Shown: positions 1-8,937 of the stretch, one piece after another
Position numbering within the stretch: position 1 is the stretch's first letter
Layout of the letters: each line of letters begins with the position of its first letter
NCBI RefSeq assembly: GCF_030864005.1
Contig: NZ_CP132976.1
Coordinates: forward strand, 6,076,001 to 6,140,000
Direction: 5' to 3'
DNA length: 64,000 bases
Source of the DNA: Achromobacter seleniivolatilans
GTDB lineage: Bacteria; Pseudomonadota; Gammaproteobacteria; Burkholderiales; Burkholderiaceae_B
The notes under the pieces: generated by a model
What the model was told of the DNA's origin: nothing
The model's database searches: none
The model's input: only the letters and a program-made list of their open reading frames with translations
Translations under genes and position numbers: made by a program

Positions 1-823
1 GGGCGCTGGCGATATTGTCGACAAGGTAGCGGCCGTGCTTGGACAAAGGTTCGTTCGTCAGCAGTCCCAGGAACAGGTTCACGGCATGGACGGGTTGGCG
101 CAGGTCATGGCTGGCGGCAGCCAGAAAGCGGGACTTTTCCAGATCGCTGCGTTCGGCGGCGGTTTTTTCCTGACGGACCTGATCCAGCAGCGCCAGGTTT
201 TCATACCCTAGCCGCAAGGCGTCCAGGTGGGTGCGGTTCATGCGGTGAATAAAGGCCAGCGTCGCGACCAGATACGCCAGCCCGGCGCTCACCAGCGCCA
301 GATGGATCGCAGATGGTTGCGCCGCCAGCGCAATGAACATGGGGGCAAAAGCCGGTATCTCGAATGCGTACATCACCGGCAGCATCATGTAGTTCGAGTA
401 AATGGCGCCCGTGCCCAGCCCGAACAAAATGACGATGAAGAACAGCTGGTATTCCAGCGGGACAAAGAACGTCCAGTAGGCGAAGGGCAGCCCCCACAGA
501 ATTCCCGAACATAGATTGCCCGCCAGCATATGGCGGACCCACCGCCGGGCAGCTTCAGGGTCGGCGCGCCGGTGGTCATACACGATCATGGCGCCGAACC
601 GCAGGGCGCCGACGATCAGCGTTGCGACTATCCACAACAGCACTTCACGCAGGGGCAGGACATCGTGCAGGGCGTAAGCCGAGACGCAGGCAGAGATCAG
701 AGAGCCGGCCAGCGCAAACGGAAAGCTTCGGCGCAGGGCTTCGACTTGCACCTGCCGGATGCGAGCGGAATAGGACGAACCGGGTGGCGTAACGGAAGAG
801 GACTGGCCGATGGTGGGCTGCAC
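1..823 (-). CDS. Membrane sensor histidine kinase, 3' end outside the window
   Basis: The minus-strand frame stays open from a GTG at 823 to the window edge (274 codons seen). The first ~35 residues are cytoplasmic, followed by a hydrophobic region of roughly five to six membrane helices to about residue 195, a short linker helix, then an H-box 'AAASHDLRQPVHAV' with the likely phospho-acceptor His near residue 239. The ATPase domain, and any receiver domain, must lie beyond position 1. The gene lies 67 bp downstream of another kinase gene on the same strand, so it is probably the last gene of a regulator-kinase-kinase unit. The start is uncertain: no strong ribosome site precedes the GTG. This H-box style is common in hybrid kinases of Bordetella and relatives; the ligand is unknown. 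Confidence 0.75.
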   Translation of the reverse strand, partial: MQPTIGQSSSVTPPGSSYSARIRQVQVEALRRSFPFALAGSLISACVSAYALHDVLPLREVLLWIVATLIVGALRFGAMIVYDHRRADPEAARRWVRHMLAGNLCSGILWGLPFAYWTFFVPLEYQLFFIVILFGLGTGAIYSNYMMLPVMYAFEIPAFAPMFIALAAQPSAIHLALVSAGLAYLVATLAFIHRMNRTHLDALRLGYENLALLDQVRQEKTAAERSDLEKSRFLAAASHDLRQPVHAVNLFLGLLTNEPLSKHGRYLVDNIASA

Positions 824-849
824 TAGGCGGGTGTGCTTCGTAGAAGTAG

Positions 850-865
850 GCCTCGGCGCCGAGGC
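850..865. repeat. 16-bp perfect palindrome between two kinase genes
   Basis: GCCTCGGCGCCGAGGC is a perfect palindrome in the 67-bp gap between the two sensor kinase genes. It could be a regulator site, a methylation or restriction target, or a small transcript hairpin. No T-run follows on either strand, so it is not a classical terminator. Confidence 0.35.
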
Positions 866-890
866 GGTCAGTTCGAAACGTACGCGAATT

Positions 891-2912
891 CTAGACTGAT
901 TGTTGCGTCGCGGGGCGCAGCTTCAATAGGGCGGTCAAGGTGGTGCGGCCAGGTTCGGACGAGATATGAAGTGTGCCTTGCACGCGAGCAATGCGGGCGT
1001 GCATGCTGCGCATCCCGACGCTGATGCCGGCCAGCCGCACTGCCGCCACATCGAAGCCCGCGCCATTGTCTTCAATATGCAATTCCAGCTGAGTGGTATC
1101 GGCTTGCACCAATTGCACCTGCACGCGGCGCGCGCGGCTGTGCTTGACCACGTTCGTCAGCGCCTCTTCCACCAGCCGGGTCAGCGCCAGGCATTGCAGG
1201 GCGCTGGGCGGGGCATGCCATTTCGGCGGAAACTTCCACGTGGAATCCAGATCCAGCTCGTCGAACAACTGAACAAAGCGGTGGCGTAAAGGCGCAATCC
1301 ATTCCTGCGGCGTGGCGGGGACTTTGACGCCCGGGCTGGAGCCATTGTCGATGGTCTGGCGCAAGTCATCGCGCAGCAGTTTCAGCATGGACAGGAACTG
1401 CTGCCCCTTCAGCGGCGTGCTGGTCTGTTCGACCATGGCCATCATGCGCACCAATGATCCGCCCAGACCGTCGTGCAGATCATGCGCGATCTGCAACCGT
1501 TCTTGCAGCCGCGTATTGGCCATTGCCAGCGCATGTTCGCGCTCTAGCGTGGTGGCCAGATCGGTGCGTGCGCGCTCGATGCCTTCGGCAAGCTCGTGGT
1601 TAAAGCTCTCGATGCGCCGCACGTTGCGCGCGTGGCGCAGTCCCAGAATGGCCGACATGCAAATGGAGACCACGATGCTGGAGAAGGGGGTGTATGCCGT
1701 GCCCGGGCCGATGAACTGGAAGATCAGCAGCAGGTCGTGGACGCTGACCATAAAAAAGATCAGCAGGCAGGCCGCCAGCATGATGTGTTGTGTCTGGCGG
1801 GTACGCAGCGCGTGCACGGGAAATTGCAGACAGTTGACGAGAAAAATCCCAGCAGCGATCAATGTGACCCCGGCCAGCGACGAGGTCAGGCTGGCCTCGG
1901 GCGCGAAGGCGGCCGTTGCAATCAGCGCGGCGGACAGTATCCATAGCGCCCGTTCGAGGCGCGGCAGGGTTTGCCCGCCGAAGCGCCACGTAAACAGGCA
2001 GAAGCAAACCGTGTACAGCACCAGAGCGATGATGTTGGCGCGGCCGGCCATCAGCGTGGTCGAAAACGGCCAGGGGCTCGTGACCAGCACATTGGCAGCG
2101 AACAGTACCCAGAACAGGGACATGAGCGCGTACCAGCCATACGTGGTCTGTTCGCGCCGGACGATCCAGATACAGAAGAACAGGCCGCCCAGGACGCTGG
2201 TGATGATCAGGTTCAGGCTGAATAGCGTGCGGTTGCTCCACCAAAGATCGTCGTACAACTTTTGCATTTCCTGTTGGCCGCCGAGATGGACAGGGCCCAG
2301 TCCAGGGGTCTGCTGCGCAACGCCCACCACTCGCACCCATAGGGTGTTCACGCCATCGCGCACGATAGAGGCGGGTATGCGCCAATGGCGCGGCATGTTC
2401 CAACTGCGCGACAAGGGTTCGGTCAAGTTCTGATCGCGCCAGATCAGTTCGTCATTGACGAAGACTTCGCCCGCCATGACGATGGATTGCAGCGTTAGCC
2501 CAATGTGGACGGGGCCGCCTGCGCTGCCCGGGCAGACCGGCCGCCAGTCAATCCGGTACCAGACGGCGCCGTTGTATTCCGGCCAGCGGCGGGCCCAGTT
2601 GTCGGGTAGCGTGACGGGCAGCCACGACGCCGGGCCGGGTTTGCTGCCGTCAGCCCCTTCTTGGGCCGCCGTGGTGGACAGGATTTCTACTGTGCAGGCG
2701 GAGGCTGATGGGGGAGATTGCTGCGCCAGTGCCGCGCCGGCATAGAGCGCCAGCGCGAAGGCGAGTAGCCAGGGGGCAAGCCACCATTGGACAAGCCGCC
2801 CACGGGCGCAGGCCGGTGGATTCAGTCCAGCAAGCCCCGCGAGCGCGCCGCGTGAACTGCTCGCGTGCGCGAGGAGACAGCGAGTTTGCGGTAGATGTGC
2901 TTGATGTGGCAT
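891..2912 (-). CDS. Sensor histidine kinase with 7TM region and HisKA_3/HATPase core
   Basis: A 673-residue reading. A signal/anchor helix (about 42-62) is followed by an extracytoplasmic beta-rich domain of the galactose-binding, 7TMR-DISM-like type (about 75-225), seven hydrophobic helices (about 232-425), a coiled linker, then a NarX-class transmitter: 'IAHDLHDGLGGSL' with the likely phospho-His at residue 480, an N-box 'EEALTNVVKHS' and a G-box 'EDNGAGFD'. It should sense a periplasmic or membrane signal and phosphorylate the regulator encoded immediately upstream. The ATG used overlaps the regulator's 3' end by 91 bp; translation may really begin near residue 31 (only a CTG is available there, overlapping the regulator's TGA), so the N-terminus is unsure. 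Ligand unknown. Confidence 0.87.
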   Translation of the reverse strand: MPHQAHLPQTRCLLAHASSSRGALAGLAGLNPPACARGRLVQWWLAPWLLAFALALYAGAALAQQSPPSASACTVEILSTTAAQEGADGSKPGPASWLPVTLPDNWARRWPEYNGAVWYRIDWRPVCPGSAGGPVHIGLTLQSIVMAGEVFVNDELIWRDQNLTEPLSRSWNMPRHWRIPASIVRDGVNTLWVRVVGVAQQTPGLGPVHLGGQQEMQKLYDDLWWSNRTLFSLNLIITSVLGGLFFCIWIVRREQTTYGWYALMSLFWVLFAANVLVTSPWPFSTTLMAGRANIIALVLYTVCFCLFTWRFGGQTLPRLERALWILSAALIATAAFAPEASLTSSLAGVTLIAAGIFLVNCLQFPVHALRTRQTQHIMLAACLLIFFMVSVHDLLLIFQFIGPGTAYTPFSSIVVSICMSAILGLRHARNVRRIESFNHELAEGIERARTDLATTLEREHALAMANTRLQERLQIAHDLHDGLGGSLVRMMAMVEQTSTPLKGQQFLSMLKLLRDDLRQTIDNGSSPGVKVPATPQEWIAPLRHRFVQLFDELDLDSTWKFPPKWHAPPSALQCLALTRLVEEALTNVVKHSRARRVQVQLVQADTTQLELHIEDNGAGFDVAAVRLAGISVGMRSMHARIARVQGTLHISSEPGRTTLTALLKLRPATQQSV

Positions 2913-3505
2913 TCAACGGTGTAGCGGGACAGGAACAGCTGTTCGGCGATTTCGCGGTTGGCCAAGCCTTCGGCCACCAGACGAAGAATCTGGTTTTCGC
3001 GGGGGCTTAGTATCTCATCGCTGGATGTCTCGCTCTGTTCTGCGGGCCGTGGCCGCAGTTCGTCGATGATACGACGGGCAACAAAGGGATCGATGGGCGC
3101 CCCGCCGCGCAGCACACTGCGCAAAGACAGTGAGACTTCTATGTCGTCGCGTTCTTTCAGCACGTATCCGGTAGCCCCCGCCCGCAATGCGGCAAGAATC
3201 GCATCTTCCGTGCACCAGGCGGAAATAACCAGGATGGCCAGGGCCGGGTCGGCGGCATGCATCTCAGCGATCAGTTCGATGCCGCTGCCATCGGGCAGAC
3301 CCAGGTCAACGAGCGCCAGCGCAACGGGTTGGCTTTCCAGACAGGCCCGCGCTTCGGCCAGGGAAGCGGCGAAGATCAGTGCGTCCGGCTGGTAACCAAG
3401 CTGCGCCAGCAAGCCTTCCAGTCTGCGGCAGACCATGGGCTCGTCTTCCACCAGCAACACCGGGGCAGGCAAAGAGAACTCGGGAGCAAGTAGATTGGCG
3501 GACAT
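2822..3505 (-). CDS. NarL/FixJ-family response regulator
   Basis: 227 residues. The N-terminal receiver domain has the acidic pair 'EDEP' (residues 20-23) and a phospho-acceptor Asp at residue 67 in 'LVDLGLPDGSG'. The C-terminal LuxR-type helix-turn-helix (about 160-225) contains 'LSPRENQILRLVAEGLANREIAEQL'-type sequence typical of the NarL group. It is the first gene of the minus-strand signalling unit and overlaps the cognate 7TM kinase gene, so translation is likely coupled. The product is a cytoplasmic DNA-binding regulator; its targets are not visible, although the MCP gene starts divergently 260 bp away. Confidence 0.9.
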   Translation of the reverse strand: MSANLLAPEFSLPAPVLLVEDEPMVCRRLEGLLAQLGYQPDALIFAASLAEARACLESQPVALALVDLGLPDGSGIELIAEMHAADPALAILVISAWCTEDAILAALRAGATGYVLKERDDIEVSLSLRSVLRGGAPIDPFVARRIIDELRPRPAEQSETSSDEILSPRENQILRLVAEGLANREIAEQLFLSRYTVECHIKHIYRKLAVSSRTRAVHAARSRGLLD

Positions 3506-3657
3506 GGGGGCGGGAAGAGCGGAGGGGATTGGCCGACGCTAATTGTGACGGGGACGGATGAGGTTGACCATCCCTGGTTATAGGTATTTTGCGGTCAGGC
3601 AATGGCTTTGACGCCGCCGATGCAAGGCGCTGCCCGGTTTTTTATCAGGGTCATCCC

Positions 3658-3684
3658 TAAAGTCCCCCGGTCCTATGCCGTAAT
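3658..3684 (+). promoter_or_regulatory. FliA (sigma-28) promoter for the chemoreceptor operon
   Basis: TAAAGTCC (3658-3665), exactly 11 bases, then GCCGTAAT (3677-3684). This matches the flagellar sigma-28 consensus TAAAGTTT-N11-GCCGATAA closely with correct spacing. It lies 81 bp upstream of the MCP start codon, the expected class of promoter for chemotaxis genes. Confidence 0.75.
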
Positions 3685-3764
3685 TTCAACGTAGCAGTCG
3701 GGATTCCCGGCGGACCAGGATACTCGTGTCCTCCGACATGGGCAGTTGCTGTAAGAAGACAAGC

Positions 3765-5624
3765 ATGAAAATCACCTCGTTGCGCAATCGGATCTTATTG
3801 ATCACGTGCTTTACCGTTGTAGGCGCCCTGGTTCTTTCCGGGGTAACCACCTACCAGATCGTGCGCAGCAACATGATGGACACCATCTCGGGCAATCTGG
3901 ATGCGATTGCCGCCGGCAACGCCAGCGCAATTGAGCGCTGGTCGGCCGATAAGGCCCAAGCGGTGTCCGCCACCGCGAATGTGGTGGAAAAGGGTGATCC
4001 GCGCGGCCTGACCAAGCTGATGGGCGAGACCAACGGTTTCCCGATTTCCACAATCGGCTGGTCCGATAAGACTTTCTTTTCTACCACCCAGGTAGCAGCT
4101 GACTACGACCCCACGGCACGCCCCTGGTACAAGAGCGCCGTCGCCGCCGGCAAGCTGACGGTGACCAAGCCGTATGGCGATTCGGGCACGGGCAAGCTCT
4201 ATGTGGCCTTTACCGCACCGCTGATCCGTAGCGGACAGACGGTCGGCGTACTGAGTGGCGCTGTGCCGCTGGATGGCATCCAGAGCATCATCAAGGCCAT
4301 CCGCCCCACGCCTTCCAGCATCGCCTTCGTGGTTGCCAACGATGGGCAGGTGATTTCGCACGTGGACGAAAAGCTGGCGCTCAAGCCGTCGACGGACGTC
4401 GCGGCTGAACTGACGCCTGCCGCCCTGGCGGCCATGGCGCGTGACGGTGCGCAACCCATCACGGTCAGCCTTGGCGGCGAAGAAAAATTGCTGAAAGCCC
4501 GCCACATCCCGGGCACAGACTGGTCGCTGGTGATCGCGCTTGACCGCGCCGAAGCCACTGCCGGATTGACGCAGGTCTTGAATGCCACGCTGATTTCCGT
4601 GGTTGTGCTGACCCTGTTGGCCGTTGGGATCGCCAGCGTGGTGACGTCTCGCGCATTCAAGCGCTTGTCGGCGGTGCGAGACGCGATGGACACTATCGGG
4701 TCTGGCGACGGTGACATGACGCACCGTTTGGCGGTTGTTGGCCATGACGAAGTCGCGCAGATTTCGTCGTCATTCAACGCGTTTGTCGACAAAATCAGCC
4801 ACGTGATGCTGGACGTGCGCACGGGCGTGCAATCGATGTCGGCTGCCACGAGCGAAATCGAAATGGGCAACCGCGACTTGTCGCAGCGTACGGAAACGTC
4901 CGCAGGTTCCTTGCAGGAAACCTCGTCGGCCCTGACGCAATTGACTTCCAGCGTCAGGCAGACGGAAGAAACCGCCGAACACGCCACCCGCCTGGCCACG
5001 CAAGCCAGCTCGGCTGCCGAGCGCGGCGGCCAGGTGGTGACGGACGCTGTCACGACAATGAGCGCGATTTCGCAGTCGTCGCAACGCATTACCGAAATCA
5101 TCAGCGTGATTGACGGCATTGCCTTCCAGACCAACATTCTGGCGCTGAACGCGGCTGTCGAAGCAGCGCGTGCCGGCGAACAGGGACGTGGCTTCGCGGT
5201 GGTGGCAGGCGAGGTGCGGACCTTGGCGCAACGCAGCGCCGCGTCGGCGCAGGAAATCCGCACGCTGATCCAGGCATCGGTTGAGAACGTGAAGAGCGGC
5301 ACCGAGCGCGTGCAGGCAGCGGGTTCCACCATGACCGAGATTGTGGAAGGCATCACGCGTGTCCAGCGCCTGGTTACCGAGATTCATGGCGCCATGGCCG
5401 AGCAAAGCGTGGGCATCAGCCAGATCGACCGCAGCGTGTCCGACATGGATCAGGCAACGCAGCAAAACGCTGCGCTGGTGGAAGAGTCCGCCGCGGCATC
5501 CGCGATGCTGAACGATCAGGCGCGCGGGCTGGCCCAGACGGTGTCGCTGTTCAAACTGCGCGCCGACACGCAGGGCGCGGCTTCCAAAGCGCTGGCCCTG
5601 TCCCATTCCGCGGCCGCGTATTGA
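3765..5624 (+). CDS. Methyl-accepting chemotaxis protein (dCache sensor)
   Basis: 619 residues from the ATG at 3765, which has AAGAAGA upstream; a GTG 39 bp earlier is in frame but gives an unlikely polar Cys-rich leader. The first helix (about 7-30) anchors the protein, a periplasmic dCache-like sensor domain follows (about 35-265, with '[19 protein letters not shown]'-like sequence), then a second membrane helix (about 275-297), a HAMP linker and a long signalling helix bundle. The hallmark MCP hairpin tip '[21 protein letters not shown]' region is intact. It senses a small extracellular molecule and controls CheA. It is followed one base later by an HD-GYP gene and preceded by a FliA promoter, fitting a motility regulon. 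Confidence 0.93.
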   Translation: MKITSLRNRILLITCFTVVGALVLSGVTTYQIVRSNMMDTISGNLDAIAAGNASAIERWSADKAQAVSATANVVEKGDPRGLTKLMGETNGFPISTIGWSDKTFFSTTQVAADYDPTARPWYKSAVAAGKLTVTKPYGDSGTGKLYVAFTAPLIRSGQTVGVLSGAVPLDGIQSIIKAIRPTPSSIAFVVANDGQVISHVDEKLALKPSTDVAAELTPAALAAMARDGAQPITVSLGGEEKLLKARHIPGTDWSLVIALDRAEATAGLTQVLNATLISVVVLTLLAVGIASVVTSRAFKRLSAVRDAMDTIGSGDGDMTHRLAVVGHDEVAQISSSFNAFVDKISHVMLDVRTGVQSMSAATSEIEMGNRDLSQRTETSAGSLQETSSALTQLTSSVRQTEETAEHATRLATQASSAAERGGQVVTDAVTTMSAISQSSQRITEIISVIDGIAFQTNILALNAAVEAARAGEQGRGFAVVAGEVRTLAQRSAASAQEIRTLIQASVENVKSGTERVQAAGSTMTEIVEGITRVQRLVTEIHGAMAEQSVGISQIDRSVSDMDQATQQNAALVEESAAASAMLNDQARGLAQTVSLFKLRADTQGAASKALALSHSAAAY

Positions 5625-5625
5625 T

Positions 5626-6975
5626 GTGAACCGCCTGCAGCTGTCCGAACTGATAGGCGCCTTGAGTCATGCCTTGGACATCACCGAGGGGCAACCAGAA
5701 GGGCACTGCATCCGTTGTTGCTGGATAGGGATGCACGTCGGCCGCGAGTTGGGCCTGTCGGACGATGAGCTGTGGGGCCTGTATTACACGCTGCTGCTCA
5801 AAGATCTGGGCTGCAGCAGTAATGCAGCGCGGATCTGCGAGCTGTATCTGACCGACGACCTGTCGTTCAAACGGGACTTCAAACTGGTAGGCGACAGCCT
5901 GCCAAAAGTTCTGAGTTTTGTGTTTTCACACACGGGTATCAAGACGCCGCTGGCTGAACGCTTCCGCAGCATCTTGAACATCATGCGCAATGGCGGCGAG
6001 TTTGCGCAGGAACTGATCCAGACCCGCTGCCAGCGCGGCGCGGAAATCGCCAAGCTGCTGCGTTTTCCCGCATCCGTGTCGGAAGGCATCTACAGCCTGG
6101 ACGAGCACTACAACGGCAAGGGCCGGCCGCAGGGCCTGGCCGGCAACCGCATTCCGCTGTATTCACGCATTGCGTTGCTGGCTCAGGTAATCGACGTCTT
6201 TCATACGTCAGGCGGCGCCCAGGCGGCGCTGGACGAAATCCGCCTGCGCGCGGGCCAATGGTTCGACCCCCAACTGGTCAAGGCATTTTCCGCTTGCGCC
6301 GATGCCGAATTTTGGGAAGTGCTGGCGTCTTCGGACATTGATGCAGCGGTGCTGGCATTGGAGCCCGCGTCCCACGTGGTCACGCTGGATGACGACTACC
6401 TGGACGACATCGCGGCAGCGTTTGGCCAGATTGTGGATTCCAAAAGCCCCTACACCAGCGGACATAGCGTGCGCGTTGCGCTGTACGTCGATCTGATCGC
6501 AGAAGGGCTGGGCGTGGATGCCGGGCGGCGGCGCTGGCTCAAGCGCGGGGCGCTCTTGCACGACGTAGGAAAGCTTGGCGTCAGTAACAGCATTTTGGAC
6601 AAACCTGGCAAGCTGGACGAAGACGAATGGACGGCAGTGCGTGCGCACGCGGCCTATACCGAATCCATCTTGTCGCGCATTGCCGCATTCCGCGAGTTGG
6701 CCGATGTGTCCGGTGCGCATCACGAGCGTCTGGATGGCAAGGGTTACCCCCGGGGCTTAGTGGCAGACGAGATCGGTCTGGAAACGCGCATCATCACTTG
6801 TGCCGATATTTTCGATGCGATCACAGCGGAACGGCCCTATCGCGGTGCGACGCCGGTTGAAAAAACGCTACAGATCATGAGTGAAAACGTGGGTTCCGCG
6901 ATTGATGCCGACTGCTTCCAGGCGCTGAAAACCGCACTGGGGCGTGTACCCCAGGAACAGTTCGCGGCGCACTGA
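5626..6975 (+). CDS. Tandem HD-GYP protein (c-di-GMP phosphodiesterase type)
   Basis: 449 residues, GTG start one base after the MCP stop, so very likely co-transcribed and translationally coupled. The C-terminal half is a full HD-GYP domain: 'HSVRVA', 'LHDVGKLG' (around residue 311), 'HHERLDGKGYP' (around 365) and 'DIFDAI'. The N-terminal half is a second, degraded copy: 'LLLKDLGCS' lacks the HD histidine and the GYP motif reads 'NGKGRPQG'. The C-terminal domain should hydrolyse c-di-GMP; the N-terminal copy probably serves in regulation or dimerisation. Pairing with a chemoreceptor under a FliA promoter links c-di-GMP breakdown to motility. A hairpin terminator follows. Confidence 0.9.
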   Translation: MNRLQLSELIGALSHALDITEGQPEGHCIRCCWIGMHVGRELGLSDDELWGLYYTLLLKDLGCSSNAARICELYLTDDLSFKRDFKLVGDSLPKVLSFVFSHTGIKTPLAERFRSILNIMRNGGEFAQELIQTRCQRGAEIAKLLRFPASVSEGIYSLDEHYNGKGRPQGLAGNRIPLYSRIALLAQVIDVFHTSGGAQAALDEIRLRAGQWFDPQLVKAFSACADAEFWEVLASSDIDAAVLALEPASHVVTLDDDYLDDIAAAFGQIVDSKSPYTSGHSVRVALYVDLIAEGLGVDAGRRRWLKRGALLHDVGKLGVSNSILDKPGKLDEDEWTAVRAHAAYTESILSRIAAFRELADVSGAHHERLDGKGYPRGLVADEIGLETRIITCADIFDAITAERPYRGATPVEKTLQIMSENVGSAIDADCFQALKTALGRVPQEQFAAH

Positions 6976-7008
6976 TACTCGCATTGACCGCGTAAGCCTA
7001 TCGTTAAA

Positions 7009-7036
7009 GCGGCCCCGCAACAGACGGGGCCGTTTG
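7009..7036 (+). terminator. Probable terminator after the MCP/HD-GYP operon
   Basis: CGGCCCCG (7010-7017) pairs with CGGGGCCG (7025-7032) around a 7-base loop, 35 bp after the HD-GYP stop. The T-run is only three bases, so termination may be weak. Confidence 0.45.
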
Positions 7037-7150
7037 CCGCCGGGCGCTTGCCCGCCGGCGCGGATCAAAGCAGAATCCCAACTTCACTTGGCGCAACCGT
7101 TTTCGGGGCGCCACTCCACCGAGAGTCAGGGTTGAACAAAGGATGGATGA

Positions 7151-7960
7151 ATGAAGGCCGATACCGTAGCCCCCGTGCCGCAGGAAATTCTGATCCCGAC
7201 CGCGTCGGGCCGGATTTACGCCAAGCAATGGCCGGGCGCCAGCCAGCCGGATCACGCCGCACCGATCATTCTGTTGCATGACTCGCTGGGAAGCGTAGAC
7301 CTTTGGCGCGATTTTCCCGCCAAGCTGGCCGCGGCAACGGGCCGTGACGTGATTGCCTACGACCGGCTGGGGTTCGGCAAGTCGGACCCCCATCCAGGCC
7401 GCTTAGAGGCGGACTTTGTCGGCGCCGAGGCGCACGATGCGTTTACCGCACTGGCAAACCACTTCCAGCTGCCACGCTTTATCCTCTTTGGCCACAGTGT
7501 TGGCGGCGGGATGTCCGTGTCGATCGCGGCCGCTTTTCCTGGCCGCTGCGCTGCAATCATCACCGAGTCGGCTCAGGAATTCGTGGAAGACCGCACGCTG
7601 GAAGGTATCCGCGTGGCTGGAGAACAGTTCAAGGACCCGGCGCAACTCGACAGGCTGAAACGCTATCACGGCGATAAGGCGCAATGGGTGCTGGACGCCT
7701 GGGTCTTGACCTGGCAGTCGGCAGCATTTGCCCTCTGGAATCTGGATGACACCTTGCCCCGAGTCACCGCGCCACTGCTGGCGATTCACGGCGAGAACGA
7801 TGAGTACGGTTCCATGCGGCACCCAGAAAAACTGGTTGCGCTTGCAGGCGGACCTTCGGCGATGAAGCCGCTGGCCGGATGCGGCCATGTGCCGCACCGT
7901 GAGCGCGAGGACGTCGTGCTGGACGCTGTGCGCGAGTTCCTGAATCAGCCGGGTATTTGA
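7151..7960 (+). CDS. Alpha/beta hydrolase
   Basis: 269 residues with the alpha/beta hydrolase fold pattern: oxyanion-region 'LLHDSLGSVDLW', 'YDRLGFGKSD', nucleophile elbow 'GHSVGGG' with Ser116, acid in 'HGENDEYG' (Asp near 217) and catalytic His in 'GCGHVPHRE' (near 247). No signal peptide, so it is cytoplasmic. Substrate cannot be told; a small ester, lactone or C-C bond substrate is typical. The gene converges with a D-2-hydroxyacid dehydrogenase gene and the two coding regions overlap by 16 bp. Confidence 0.88.
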   Translation: MKADTVAPVPQEILIPTASGRIYAKQWPGASQPDHAAPIILLHDSLGSVDLWRDFPAKLAAATGRDVIAYDRLGFGKSDPHPGRLEADFVGAEAHDAFTALANHFQLPRFILFGHSVGGGMSVSIAAAFPGRCAAIITESAQEFVEDRTLEGIRVAGEQFKDPAQLDRLKRYHGDKAQWVLDAWVLTWQSAAFALWNLDDTLPRVTAPLLAIHGENDEYGSMRHPEKLVALAGGPSAMKPLAGCGHVPHREREDVVLDAVREFLNQPGI

Positions 7961-8937
7961 AGCCAGCGTTGGAAGTGTTCTGTAAAACAGTCCACAACCC
8001 TGCCTTCATGGCCTAGCGACGCGGCGCTGTTGTGCGGGCTGATCCAGACCGAAGGCAGTGCCCATAAGGGTGAGTCTGCGGGCAACGGCTCGTCAATGAA
8101 GGTATCCAGGTAGGCGCCGGCCAGATGTCCTGCCGCCAGCGCTTCGGCCAGCGCAGTTTCATCGATCAATTCTCCGCGCGCTACGTTGGCAATGCGCGCG
8201 CGCCGCGGCAGTAATGCCAGCCGGCGTGCATCCATTAAGCCGGCGGTGGACTGGGTAAGCGGCAGGGCAAGCACGAGCCAGTCGCAGTGGGGCAAGGCTT
8301 CATCCAACTGATCGAAAGCGATGGCGTTGTGAAACCCAGGCGTGGGTTTGGCCTCGCGCCGGACAGCGGTGGCGCGCAGGCCAACCGCCTTGCACAAGCG
8401 CCCGATTTCCAAGCCGATGGCGCCTGCGCCCAATACCAGCACGTGCAGGGTGTCCAGATCGGCCGGGCGCGCCGCAGCCGTTAGCGGCGCCCATTCCCTG
8501 CGCGCTTGTGACGGCAGCCACCGGTCAAAACCGCGTGATTGCGCCAGGATGGCAGCAACAGCGGTTTGCGCAATGGGCCCGGCCGTGACCCCCGTGGAGC
8601 TGGTCACCGGCACACCGCGCGCCAAGGATGACGCGTACTGCGGCAAGTCCAGGCCGGATGAGCAGACGTGCAGCCAACGCAGGCGTGGCGCAGCGTCGGC
8701 CAACCGAAAGAAAGCGTCTGACTCCGGGCCGGGTTTGCGCAGGGAACTGCCTTCGTACAGGTCTCGTGAAAAGAACGCGATGTCGATCGATGCCGGCTCG
8801 GCGCTGCTCACGCGGCAGCGCCGCAAGCGGCGGCCTGCTGCCAGCGCCAGGGCATCCAGGCGCTGTCCATGTTCGGCATCCACCTTGTCCGACAGCAACA
8901 GGCCTAGCTCGGGCAGAGCAGATGCTGCGCCGCTCAT
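7945..8937 (-). CDS. D-2-hydroxyacid dehydrogenase, NAD(P)-binding
   Basis: 330 residues of the D-isomer-specific 2-hydroxyacid dehydrogenase family. The Rossmann nucleotide-binding motif is 'LGAGAIGLEIGRLC'; the catalytic triad is visible as Arg in 'NVARGELID', Glu in 'DTFIDEPLP' and His in 'SPHNSAAS'. It should interconvert a 2-keto acid and a D-2-hydroxy acid in the cytoplasm. Its start overlaps the stop of the preceding enolase-superfamily gene (ATGA), so both are made from one transcript and probably act on the same organic acid. The N-terminal part (residues 1-100) is less conserved, as is usual. Confidence 0.88.
   Translation of the reverse strand: MSGAASALPELGLLLSDKVDAEHGQRLDALALAAGRRLRRCRVSSAEPASIDIAFFSRDLYEGSSLRKPGPESDAFFRLADAAPRLRWLHVCSSGLDLPQYASSLARGVPVTSSTGVTAGPIAQTAVAAILAQSRGFDRWLPSQARREWAPLTAAARPADLDTLHVLVLGAGAIGLEIGRLCKAVGLRATAVRREAKPTPGFHNAIAFDQLDEALPHCDWLVLALPLTQSTAGLMDARRLALLPRRARIANVARGELIDETALAEALAAGHLAGAYLDTFIDEPLPADSPLWALPSVWISPHNSAASLGHEGRVVDCFTEHFQRWLQIPG

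Noticed and set aside
1312..2433. 373-residue open frame opposite the 7TM kinase gene
   Set aside because: Arg/Ser-rich shadow; the kinase motifs on the minus strand are clear.
4199..5356. 385-residue open frame antisense to the chemoreceptor gene
   Set aside because: Ser/Thr/Ala-rich shadow of the MCP helical domain.
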